Origin: Streptomyces sp. MA5143a
GTDB taxonomy: Bacteria; Actinomycetota; Actinomycetes; Streptomycetales; Streptomycetaceae
DNA: 64,000 nt
Direction: 5' to 3'
Assembly (NCBI RefSeq): GCF_900290235.1
Contig: NZ_OLMK01000046.1
Coordinates: 62,001 to 126,000 of the forward strand
Made by a program: the position numbers and the translations under genes. This document shows, in pieces, positions 7,905 to 14,830 of the stretch. The notes beneath the pieces were generated by a model. It saw only the letters and a list, made by a program, of their open reading frames with translations. It was not told the DNA's origin and did no database searches. Each line of letters begins with the position of its first letter. Position 1 is the stretch's first letter.

Positions 7905-8972
7905 TTGACCGACCACCGCACCGCGCCCGGCGGCACCGGCGCCCGCGACCTGCACGCCTTCATCGCCGGCCTGCCCAAGGCCGAACTGCACGTGCACCAC
8001 GTCGGCTCCGCCTCCCCCCGGATCGTCTCCGAACTCGCCGCCCGTCACCCCGACTCCAAGGTGCCGACCGACCCCGAGGCGCTCGCGGACTACTTCACGT
8101 TCACGGACTTCGCGCACTTCATCCAGGTGTACCTGTCCGTCGTGGACCTGATCCGCACCCCGGAGGACGTCCGGCTGCTGACGTTCGAGGTGGCCAGGGA
8201 CCTGGCCCGGCAGCAGGTGCGGTATGCCGAGCTGACCATCACGCCGTACTCCTCGACCCGTCGCGGCATCGACGAGCGGGCGTTCATGGAGGCGATCGAG
8301 GACGCCCGCAAGGCGGCCGAGGCCGAGTTCGGAACCGTACTGCGCTGGTGCTTCGACATCCCCGGCGAGGCGGGACTCGTGTCGGCCGAGGAGACCGTCC
8401 GGCTCGCCACCGACGACCGGCTGCGCCCGGAGGGCCTGGTGTCGTTCGGGCTCGGCGGGCCCGAGGTCGGCGTGCCACGGCCGCAGTTCAAGCCGTACTT
8501 CGACCGGGCCGTCGCGGCCGGACTGCACTCCGTTCCGCACGCCGGCGAGACCACCGGGCCGGAGACGGTCTGGGACGCGATCAACGAACTGCGCGCGGAG
8601 CGCATCGGACACGGCACGAGTTCCGCCCAGGACCCCAAGCTGCTCGCCCACCTCGCCGAGCACCGGATCGCCCTGGAGGTCTGCCCCACGTCGAACATAG
8701 CGACGCGCGCGGTCCGCACCCTCGACGAGCACCCGATCAAGGAGTTCGTGGCGGCCGGGGTCCTGGTGACCGTCAACTCCGACGACCCGCCGATGTTCGG
8801 CACCGACCTCAACACCGAGTACGCGGTCGCCGCCCGGCTCCTCGACCTCGACGAGCGGGGGCTGGCCGCGCTCGCGAAGAACGCGGTGGAGGCGGCCTTC
8901 CTCGACGAGCCCGGCAAGGCCCGGCTGGCCGCCGAGATCGACACCTACACCTCGGCCTGGCTCGCCTGCTGA
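7905..8972 (+). CDS. add: Adenosine deaminase
   Basis: This zinc-dependent adenosine deaminase (355 residues) converts adenosine and deoxyadenosine to inosine and ammonia in purine salvage. It has the metal ligands His29 and His31 (HVHH), the HAGE motif at 212-215 with the catalytic Glu215, GHGT, the CPTSN substrate loop and the zinc/catalytic Asp pair Asp293-Asp294 in NSDDP. The start is a TTG at 7905 behind GGGAGGAACC; no better start is in range. HVHH replaces the more usual HxHL context (lid variant LHVHHVGS), as in several actinobacterial paralogues. Activity on another 6-aminopurine such as adenine or a modified adenosine is therefore possible. It is followed 34 bases later by a phosphodiesterase gene on the same strand. 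Confidence 0.88.
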   Translation: MTDHRTAPGGTGARDLHAFIAGLPKAELHVHHVGSASPRIVSELAARHPDSKVPTDPEALADYFTFTDFAHFIQVYLSVVDLIRTPEDVRLLTFEVARDLARQQVRYAELTITPYSSTRRGIDERAFMEAIEDARKAAEAEFGTVLRWCFDIPGEAGLVSAEETVRLATDDRLRPEGLVSFGLGGPEVGVPRPQFKPYFDRAVAAGLHSVPHAGETTGPETVWDAINELRAERIGHGTSSAQDPKLLAHLAEHRIALEVCPTSNIATRAVRTLDEHPIKEFVAAGVLVTVNSDDPPMFGTDLNTEYAVAARLLDLDERGLAALAKNAVEAAFLDEPGKARLAAEIDTYTSAWLAC

Positions 8973-9006
8973 CCCGCACCGGAAGACGACCCGCACCGGA
9001 AGCACC

Positions 9007-9702
9007 ATGAACCCCCTGCGCACCGTGACCGCCGTGGCCCATCGCGGCGCCCCCTACCGCCACCGCGAGAACACCCTGGACTCGCTGCGGGCCGGGCTCG
9101 CGCTGGGCGCGGACGCCGTCGAGTTCGACGTACGGACGACCCGCGACGGCGTGCCGGTCCTGCTCCACGACTCCACGCTGAAGCGGCTGTGGGAGCTGGA
9201 CCGGCCGCTCGCGGCGCTGTCCGCCGCCGAGGTGCGGGGGCTCACGGCGGACGGTGTGCCGACGCTGGCCGAGGCGCTGGCCGTCACCGGGGACAGCCGG
9301 GTCATGATCGATCTGCCGGGTGCGGCCGACCGCCGGGCGATAGGGCAGGTCGTGGGCGTCGTCCAGGAGTGCGGGGCGTGGGAGCGGGTGTACTACAGCG
9401 CCGGGGCCGACACCATGCTGGCGCTGCGGGCCGTCGCCCCCGGCGCCGAGATCGCCCTCACCTGGAAGACCCTCGCCCCGCCCCGCCCGGCCCTCCTCGC
9501 CGCCGTACGCCCCCGCTGGCTCAACTACCGCTTCGGGTTGGTGAGCCGGGCCCTCGCGGACCGTGTCCACCGCGACGGCCACCTGCTGTCCGTGTGGACG
9601 CCGGACACCCGTCGCTCCATGCGGCGGCTGATGGACCTCGGGGTCGACTCGATCACCACGAACCGCGTCGACACGCTGTGCGCGCTGCGGAACGGCCACT
9701 GA
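9007..9702 (+). CDS. Glycerophosphodiester phosphodiesterase family protein
   Basis: The protein has 231 residues with the GDPD TIM-barrel signature: His12-Arg-Gly, Glu21-Asn, EFDV with Glu39 and Asp41, and the catalytic His54 in LLHDSTLKR. A C-terminal VWTPDTRRSMRRLMDLGVDSITTN-like ending is what this family shows (Trp-Thr near the barrel end). It should hydrolyse glycerophosphodiesters to glycerol 3-phosphate and an alcohol. No signal peptide is present, so it acts in the cytoplasm. It lies 34 bases after the deaminase gene and may be cotranscribed. The length is at the short end for the family but all catalytic positions are present. Confidence 0.88.
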   Translation: MNPLRTVTAVAHRGAPYRHRENTLDSLRAGLALGADAVEFDVRTTRDGVPVLLHDSTLKRLWELDRPLAALSAAEVRGLTADGVPTLAEALAVTGDSRVMIDLPGAADRRAIGQVVGVVQECGAWERVYYSAGADTMLALRAVAPGAEIALTWKTLAPPRPALLAAVRPRWLNYRFGLVSRALADRVHRDGHLLSVWTPDTRRSMRRLMDLGVDSITTNRVDTLCALRNGH

Positions 9703-9808
9703 CGACCCCGCCCGGGTCACGCCGCCCTCACCCGGTCGCCCGCCTGTGCGGCCGCGATGGTGGAGCGCCACTGCCGCCCGTCCACGCACCGTGCCGCGAC
9801 CGGGGCCC

Positions 9809-10333
9809 TCAGGCCGTGGCCGTCATCGGCGTCGCGACCGGCGGCAGCGCCTCCAGCCGCTTGATCCGCTTCCACACGACATACAGCGGGATCACGCCGA
9901 ACACCCCGAACGACATGTCGATCAGCGACCACCAGAAGGGGATACCGCGGACGGGCCCGCAGATCAGGGCCAGCGGGATGATCCCCGCACAGGCGATCAT
10001 CCCGACCTCGACGACCCAGATGTTGCGCACCGGGTCGCGGTACGGCCCGTAGAAGGCGACCGCGATCACGAGGTGCGCGAAGGCCAGCCAGTCGGTGCCG
10101 TACAGCAGGAACGGGTACTCCGCGTCGGCCTGGTCCAGCCCGGCGCGCACCCGCTCGATCCACTCCATGAGCCCCGGCAGGTGATCCCCGACGGACAGCG
10201 ACCGCAGCGACTCCTCGGTCCAGCGCAGCTCGTGGACGAGCGGGAAGGCCGTGGCCCCGCTCAGCACCAGGCAGACGACGAAGAAGACCAGCCACGCACG
10301 GATGCCCTTCACCAGGGCGGCTCTATCGCTCAT
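9809..10333 (-). CDS. Small integral membrane protein, function unknown
   Basis: This predicted membrane protein of 174 residues has four hydrophobic segments at about 12-32, 75-95, 105-125 and 130-152. A soluble loop between the first two contains HELRWTEESL. I do not recognise a catalytic motif; it resembles uncharacterised actinomycete membrane proteins. The ATG at 10333 has no clear ribosome-binding site, so the mRNA may be leaderless or nearly so. A palindrome TTGAACACGTTCAA lies 22 bases upstream and a run of G-tracts just beyond it. In-frame codons through the G-tract array give only Gly/Glu/Arg filler and are not likely coding. Confidence 0.75.
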   Translation of the reverse strand: MSDRAALVKGIRAWLVFFVVCLVLSGATAFPLVHELRWTEESLRSLSVGDHLPGLMEWIERVRAGLDQADAEYPFLLYGTDWLAFAHLVIAVAFYGPYRDPVRNIWVVEVGMIACAGIIPLALICGPVRGIPFWWSLIDMSFGVFGVIPLYVVWKRIKRLEALPPVATPMTATA

Positions 10334-10354
10334 GACAGGAGCGTACGCCCGGAC

Positions 10355-10368
10355 TTGAACACGTTCAA
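10355..10368. promoter_or_regulatory. Candidate operator palindrome
   Basis: TTGAACACGTTCAA has 6-base arms TTGAAC/GTTCAA around AC, 22 bases upstream of the membrane-protein start. Its position suits repressor control. It is not a LexA box, because that needs four bases between GAAC and GTTC and here there are two. Confidence 0.45.
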
Positions 10369-10373
10369 AAGCA

Positions 10374-10426
10374 CCCCCCCCCTCCAACCGCCCCCCCTCC
10401 AACCGCCCCCCCTCCAACCGCCCCCC
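10374..10426. repeat. Tandem 15-bp C/G-tract repeat (G-quadruplex-prone)
   Basis: Three copies of TCCAACCG followed by 6-7 C start at 10383 and are preceded by a run of nine C. On the minus strand this gives four G-runs of 6-9 bases separated by CGGTTGGA spacers, a classic G-quadruplex pattern. It sits upstream of the membrane-protein gene, immediately beyond the palindrome at 10355-10368. Confidence 0.9.
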
Positions 10427-10640
10427 TCGCCCGCCCCCTCACTCGCCGCCGGACCCCGCGCGGCTCGCCCCGTGCTTCCGGACGCAATAGGGCGATTCTT
10501 CCCGCTTTTCGCGACCCGCCCGCCGTTCGACGAATTACGGCGAATAGCAGGAGAACGCGACGGACAATTCGTGGCGACCGTGTGCGCGGCTCTTGAAGAA
10601 GGCTTGCGGCCCTTTCCCGACTGCCGTAGTTACGTGAATC

Positions 10641-11300
10641 ATGAACCTGTTCAACCGTGCTGCGTCCCTGCGCCGCCCGGCTCCCCCCACTGACCGACAA
10701 CTCCCCCACGATTCCCCGGCGTTCGCCGCCACCGAAACGCTGGATCCCGCCCTGGCGGGGCTGACCGGAGAATGGATCATCGACCGGGCGCACAGCCGTG
10801 TCGGTTTCTCCGTCCGCCATGCCCTGGTGACGACCGTGCGCGGAGCTTTCACGCAGTACGAGAGCCGGCTCTATTTCGACGGCCGTGACCCGTCCCGCTC
10901 GCAGGCCGAGATCCTTCTGTCCACCGCGTCGGTCGACACGGGCGTGGAACAACGCGACGCCCATCTGGTGGGCCGGGACTTCCTGGATGCCGCGACCTAT
11001 CCCCGCATGCGCTTCGCCAGTACGGCGGTGCACCTCGTCGGCAACGATGTCTACCGCATGACCGGCGACCTCACGATCAAGAACGTCACCCGTCCCGTCG
11101 ACCTGGAACTCACCTATATCGGCCATGTCGTGGACCCGTTCGGCTACGAGCGGGTCGGCTTCGACGGCACGACCACGATCAACCGTTCCGAGTGGGGCCT
11201 GACCTACAACCAGCGGCTCGCCGAGGGCGGAGCCATGGTCAGCGAGAAGGTCCGGCTGCAGTTCGACCTCGCCGCGATCCGCCAGTTCCCCGGGGCCTGA
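10641..11300 (+). CDS. YceI family lipid-binding-like protein
   Basis: This protein of 219 residues has a YceI-like beta-barrel (lipocalin-like, isoprenoid-binding fold) from about residue 40. It shows GEWIIDRAHSRVGFSVRH at the barrel start, the SVDTGVEQRDAHLVGRDFLD block, YPRMRFAST and GDLTIKNVTRPV. These segments are the standard family pattern, with Asp-His-Leu and Asn-Val-Thr-Arg positions intact. The N-terminal 40 residues are Pro/Arg-rich, and I see no signal peptide, so the protein is probably cytoplasmic. In related organisms YceI proteins are linked to isoprenoid quinone binding and stress; no substrate can be read here. The gene ends before a strong bidirectional terminator. Confidence 0.88.
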   Translation: MNLFNRAASLRRPAPPTDRQLPHDSPAFAATETLDPALAGLTGEWIIDRAHSRVGFSVRHALVTTVRGAFTQYESRLYFDGRDPSRSQAEILLSTASVDTGVEQRDAHLVGRDFLDAATYPRMRFASTAVHLVGNDVYRMTGDLTIKNVTRPVDLELTYIGHVVDPFGYERVGFDGTTTINRSEWGLTYNQRLAEGGAMVSEKVRLQFDLAAIRQFPGA

Positions 11301-11333
11301 CGAGCCCACGAGGCGCACCTGACACACACGACG

Positions 11334-11366
11334 GAGCCGCCCGGGGTCACGCACCCCGGGCGGCTC
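11334..11366. terminator. Bidirectional terminator between YceI and SnoaL genes
   Basis: There is a perfect 14-base inverted repeat, GAGCCGCCCGGGGT (11334-11347) and its complement (11353-11366), with a 5-base loop. It lies 33 bases after the YceI stop and 15 bases after the end of the convergent SnoaL-type gene. It has no T-run, as usual for high-GC terminators, and serves both strands. Confidence 0.85.
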
Positions 11367-11381
11367 GGCGGCGATGACGCC

Positions 11382-11774
11382 TCATCCCTCGGCGGCCTCC
11401 TGCGCGATCCGCTCGAACTGGGCGCCCATGGCCTCGGAGAGCGCCTGGGCCGCCGAGAGCGGCCGCACCATCACCGTGAACTCGTCGATCACGCCGTGCT
11501 CGTCGAAGTGCAGGAAGTCGCAGCCCTGCAACTGCTTGCCCGCGACGGTGGCGGTGAACACCAGGGCGTGGTCACGGCCGTCCGGGTTGGCGATCTCACG
11601 GACGTAGGTGAAGTCCTCGAAGACGCGCGAGACGGCCCGCAGGATCGCGGCGGTGATGGCCTTGCCCGGGTACGGCTTGAAGGCGACGGGGCTGGTGAAG
11701 ACGACGTCGTCGGCCAGCAGGGCGGCGACGGCGTCCATGTCGCCGCTCTCGACGGCCTTGCGGAAGGGATGCAC
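11382..11774 (-). CDS. SnoaL/NTF2-like nuclear transport factor 2 family protein
   Basis: This is a small NTF2-like cone-fold protein (130 residues). The pattern MHPFRKAVESGDMDAVAALL, DDVVFTSP, GKAITAAILRAV and CDFLHFDEHGVIDEFTVMVRP is that of polyketide cyclase-like SnoaL_2 domains. Many are orphan enzymes or binding proteins with no known substrate. The start is a GTG at 11774 behind GAGGTGGG. It is divergent from a PadR-type regulator gene across 140 bases that contain a perfect palindrome. Control of this gene by that regulator is the obvious hypothesis. Confidence 0.82.
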   Translation of the reverse strand: MHPFRKAVESGDMDAVAALLADDVVFTSPVAFKPYPGKAITAAILRAVSRVFEDFTYVREIANPDGRDHALVFTATVAGKQLQGCDFLHFDEHGVIDEFTVMVRPLSAAQALSEAMGAQFERIAQEAAEG

Positions 11775-11880
11775 GAGCCCACCTCACGAGCTGATACTGA
11801 ACAAATTGACTATGACAAAGGCAGGCTAGAGGGCGACATCTCCCTTGTCCACACGCGGGGAGGCGGCTATGGGTCACCTC

Positions 11881-11894
11881 TGTGACTAGTCACA
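11881..11894. promoter_or_regulatory. Perfect 14-bp palindrome, candidate PadR operator
   Basis: TGTGACTAGTCACA is perfectly palindromic. It lies in the 140-base divergent region between the SnoaL-type gene and the PadR-type gene, 20 bases before the PadR start codon. PadR regulators commonly repress themselves and a divergent neighbour through such sites. The placement over the likely PadR promoter supports autoregulation. Confidence 0.6.
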
Positions 11895-11914
11895 CCCGCT
11901 GCTAGCGTGGGCTC

Positions 11915-12490
11915 ATGGCGTTGCGGAACGCGGTGATGGCCGCGCTGTTGGAGGGCGAGGCGTCCGGGTACGACCTCGCGAAGGCGTTCGACGCGTCCGT
12001 GGCCAACTTCTGGATGTCGACCCCCCAGCAGCTCTACCGGGAGCTGGAGCGCATGGAGACCGAAGGGCTGGTCGCGGCCCGTGTCATCCAGCAGCAGCGC
12101 CGCCCCAACAAGAGGCTGTTCTCGCTGACGGAGGCCGGGCGCGCGGCCGTGCACGCCTACACCGTGGAGCCACTCGGCAAACCGTCCGCGATCCGGGACG
12201 AGTTGATGGTCAAGGTGCAGTGCGTGGACGCCGGCGACATCGACGCCGTGCGCAAGGCCGTCGCCGAGCGCATGGAGTGGGCCACGGTCAAGCTGGCCCG
12301 CTACGAGCGACTCCGCCTGCGCCTGCTCGACGGGCGCTCGGAGGAGGCGTACTTCGCCGAGGCCGAGCGCGTCGGCCCCTACCTCACCCTGCTGCGCGGC
12401 ATGTCCTTCGAGCGGGAGAACCTCCAGTGGGGCGATATGGCGCTCCGCCGCCTCGACCAGCGCGCGGCCGGGCTCCACCGCGAGGGCTGA
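11915..12490 (+). CDS. PadR family transcriptional regulator
   Basis: This is a PadR-type regulator of 191 residues. The winged-helix domain covers residues 1-80 (ALLEGEASGYDLAKAFD, then WMSTPQQLYRELERMETEGLV, and a wing with RRPNKRLFSLTEAGR). A C-terminal Vir-like helical dimerisation region with Arg/Glu-rich helices runs to about 185. PadR proteins are mostly ligand-released repressors of a divergent gene. The ATG at 11915 lies 20 bases after a perfect palindrome and has no ribosome-binding site; a leaderless mRNA starting near the ATG is plausible. It is convergent with the GDSL esterase gene downstream. Confidence 0.9.
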   Translation: MALRNAVMAALLEGEASGYDLAKAFDASVANFWMSTPQQLYRELERMETEGLVAARVIQQQRRPNKRLFSLTEAGRAAVHAYTVEPLGKPSAIRDELMVKVQCVDAGDIDAVRKAVAERMEWATVKLARYERLRLRLLDGRSEEAYFAEAERVGPYLTLLRGMSFERENLQWGDMALRRLDQRAAGLHREG

Positions 12491-12579
12491 CCACCGATCC
12501 GCCCGAGGCACACCGAGGACCGACCCCGCAGCCCCGGTCCGCGCCGGAGACCGACCCCTCTACTCGGCCACGTGCGTGG

Positions 12580-13368
12580 TCAGGGCGTGGCCGCGAGTAC
12601 CGGGAGCAGTTCGGGGCGCTTGGGTCGGCGGCCGTCACCGGAGGACTGTCCGCGCAGCCGGCGGAGCAGCCAGGGGCCGAGGAAGGCGCCGGCCCAGCGC
12701 AGCTCGGCGCCCACGGCCCGCAGCCCCGCGGCCGCCGCCCCCTCGGCCGGCAGCGGCAGCGTCCAGCGGTCGTCGGTGCCGGGCAGGCCGAGCGCGTACG
12801 CGGCGGCGTCCGCGATGCGTTCGTGGCCGAGGGGCCCCGCGTGCAGCCGGTCGGCGCTCCACAGCCTCGGGTCGGTGGCCACCGGGTGCGCGGCCGTCTC
12901 CGCCACCACCACGCCGTGCCGTGCGGCGGCCTCGCGGATGCGCGCGTTGAGCCCGAGGACGCGAGGGGCGAGCGGGCGGGCCATCGGCGAGATACGGCCG
13001 ACGTCGGGGAACATGAGCGTCGCGACCGTGGCTCCCTGCGCGGTGAGCGCGGCGAACATCGCCTCTACGTGACCGGCCACCTCGTCCAGGTCGCAGCTCG
13101 GGCGGAGCACGTCGTTGACGCCGGCCACCACCGTGGCCAGGTCGGGCCGCATCGCGAGCGCCGGGGCGAGCTGTTCGGCCCGCACCTCGCCCGCCTTGCG
13201 GCCGCGCACGGCGAGGTTCGCGTACAGCAGGCCGGGACTGTTCCGGGCGACCCGCTCGGCCAGCCGGTCCGCCCAGCCCCGGAACCCGTGCACGTCGTCA
13301 CCGTCCCCGAGCCCCTCGGTCTGACTGTCACCCAGGGCGACGTACCGCAGATACGCACCGTTCGACAC
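12580..13368 (-). CDS. SGNH/GDSL hydrolase family protein
   Basis: This protein of 262 residues is a cytoplasmic SGNH-type esterase. Block I carries the nucleophile Ser15 in ALGDSQTEG, followed by a Gly oxyanion position (NLAVRGRK), the block III Asn in VAGVNDVLR and the C-terminal Asp-His pair in DRLHAGPLGH. A basic tail (RRPKRPELLP) follows. No signal peptide is visible, so the substrate is probably an intracellular ester or lipid. The start is a GTG at 13368. Two CCTAGG palindromes lie 51-72 bases upstream, where a repressor could act. The 3' end faces the PadR gene with 89 bases between and no clear hairpin. Confidence 0.88.
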   Translation of the reverse strand: MSNGAYLRYVALGDSQTEGLGDGDDVHGFRGWADRLAERVARNSPGLLYANLAVRGRKAGEVRAEQLAPALAMRPDLATVVAGVNDVLRPSCDLDEVAGHVEAMFAALTAQGATVATLMFPDVGRISPMARPLAPRVLGLNARIREAAARHGVVVAETAAHPVATDPRLWSADRLHAGPLGHERIADAAAYALGLPGTDDRWTLPLPAEGAAAAGLRAVGAELRWAGAFLGPWLLRRLRGQSSGDGRRPKRPELLPVLAATP

Positions 13369-13418
13369 GGGCCGACCGCCTCCTCGCCAACACCGCCCGC
13401 GATGGGCGAACCGATCCC

Positions 13419-13440
13419 CCTAGGCAACTACATACCTAGG
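13419..13440. promoter_or_regulatory. Paired CCTAGG palindromes upstream of the GDSL esterase gene
   Basis: Two self-complementary CCTAGG hexamers (13419-13424 and 13435-13440) are spaced 16 bases apart, about one and a half helical turns, and ACCTAGGT extends the second by one base per side. They lie 51-72 bases before the esterase start, in likely promoter territory. They could be an operator for an unlinked regulator. Confidence 0.4.
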
Positions 13441-13500
13441 TGCATTGTTGACTATGAAGATAGCGTCGCGCTCGAAGCCCTCACAACACCGACCCCCGCG

Positions 13501-13542
<42 letters not shown>

Positions 13543-13543
<1 letters not shown>

Positions 13544-13578
13544 AGCACGGGCTCCCGCAGCACGGGCTCCCGCAGCAC
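13543..13578. repeat. 15-bp tandem repeat (cagcacgggctcccg)
   Basis: Two exact copies and a 6-base partial of cagcacgggctcccg lie directly after the CCACCG run and end a few bases before the stop codon of the potD-like gene. Each copy can pair GGGAGCC with the neighbouring CGGGCTCCC, giving hairpins on the minus-strand transcript that may serve as the terminator of that gene. Confidence 0.75.
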
Positions 13579-13584
13579 CAACCC

Positions 13585-14778
13585 TCACAAGCCCACGATC
13601 CCGTTCCACCGCCTGGCGAACCCGGGCCGCTCCCTCGGGGTGATGTCGCGGGCGATCGCGAGGCGGGACCGCATGGTGTCGTCGGGGAAGATCAGGGGGT
13701 CCTCGGCGAGCGCGGCGGTCTCCTTGTCCGAGGCGGAGGCGAGGACGTCGCGGGCGGCGGGGACGGGGCAGACGTAGTTGACCCAGGCGGCCAGTTCCGC
13801 GGCGACCTCGGGGTCGTAGTAGTGGTCGACGAGGCGTTCCGCGTTGGTCTTGTGCCGGGCCAGGTCGGGGATCATCAGGGACTCGGACCACAGCTCGGCG
13901 CCCTCCTCGGGGACGACGAACGCGATGTCCGGGTCGTCGGCCTGGAGCTGGATCACATCGCCGGAGTAGGCCTGACAGGCGAGGACGTCCCCGGACGCCA
14001 GGTCCTTGATGTAGTCGTTGCCGGTGAACCGGCGGATGTGGCCCGCGCGGACGCGGGCCTCCACCTGGTCGCAGATCCGGTGGAAGTCGTCGGCGGTCCA
14101 GCGCGAGACATCCACGCCGTTACCCTGCATCAGCAGCGCGAACGCCTCGTCCAGCCCGGAGAGCAGGGTGACGCGCCCTTTCAGGTCGTCGGCCCACAGG
14201 TCGGACAGGCGGCGCAGCTCGCGGCCCACCTTCCGCCGGTTGTAGGCGATGCCGGTGATCCCGGACTGCCAGGGCACGGTGAACGCGCGTCCCGGATCGA
14301 AGGCGGGCGACCGCAGTTGCGGATCGAGGTGTGCGGTGACGTTCGGCTGGGCCGCCCGGTCCATCTCCTGCACCCAGCCCAGCCGTACGAACCGGGCGCA
14401 CATCCAGTCGCTGAGCACGATCAGATCGCGCCCGGTGTCCTGGTGGTTCATCAGCGCCGGGCCGACCTTGCCGAAGAACTCGTCGTTGTCGTTGATCTCC
14501 TCGACGTAGTCGACCGTGATCCCGGTGCGCCTCTCGAAGGCCTCCAGGGTCGGCCGCCGTGACGCGTCCGCGTCATCCGTGTCGATGTACAACGGCCAGT
14601 TCGCCCAGCTCACCCGCTTCTCCCGGGTGGACCGGTCCTGTCCGGCCCGGTCACCGGGCGCGACATACGCGGCAGGCACCCCGCACCCGGCGAGCCCGCC
14701 GGCCAGCGCACCGGAACCGAGGGCGCGCAGAACGGAACGACGGGATGGAGGACGGACGTTGCCCCGCGGTACGAACAT
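13585..14778 (-). CDS. Second PotD-like polyamine-binding lipoprotein
   Basis: This extracytoplasmic binding lipoprotein (397 residues from the chosen ATG) is paralogous to PotD at 2392-3636. It has a twin-arginine motif (SRRSVLRAL, Arg13-Arg14), a short hydrophobic core and a lipobox LAGC with Cys32. The same domain signatures follow: ANWPLYID, INDNDEFFGK, FTGNDYIKDL and NYVCPVPA. No ATPase or permease genes flank it, so it probably feeds the PotABC system at 1-2383. The ATG at 14778 was chosen because it leaves a normal signal peptide. An in-frame TTG at 14814 would add 12 residues but gives an odd lead. It follows the second aldehyde dehydrogenase gene by 52 bases and is probably cotranscribed with it. 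Confidence 0.88.
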   Translation of the reverse strand: MFVPRGNVRPPSRRSVLRALGSGALAGGLAGCGVPAAYVAPGDRAGQDRSTREKRVSWANWPLYIDTDDADASRRPTLEAFERRTGITVDYVEEINDNDEFFGKVGPALMNHQDTGRDLIVLSDWMCARFVRLGWVQEMDRAAQPNVTAHLDPQLRSPAFDPGRAFTVPWQSGITGIAYNRRKVGRELRRLSDLWADDLKGRVTLLSGLDEAFALLMQGNGVDVSRWTADDFHRICDQVEARVRAGHIRRFTGNDYIKDLASGDVLACQAYSGDVIQLQADDPDIAFVVPEEGAELWSESLMIPDLARHKTNAERLVDHYYDPEVAAELAAWVNYVCPVPAARDVLASASDKETAALAEDPLIFPDDTMRSRLAIARDITPRERPGFARRWNGIVGL

Positions 14779-14830
14779 CACCGCAGCATGCCGCCCGGCC
14801 TCCACCCCGTGCAACGAGGCCGACAGCCCG

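Noticed and set aside
10355..10368. LexA (SOS) box
   Set aside because: The GAAC and GTTC halves are separated by two bases, whereas actinobacterial LexA sites need four.
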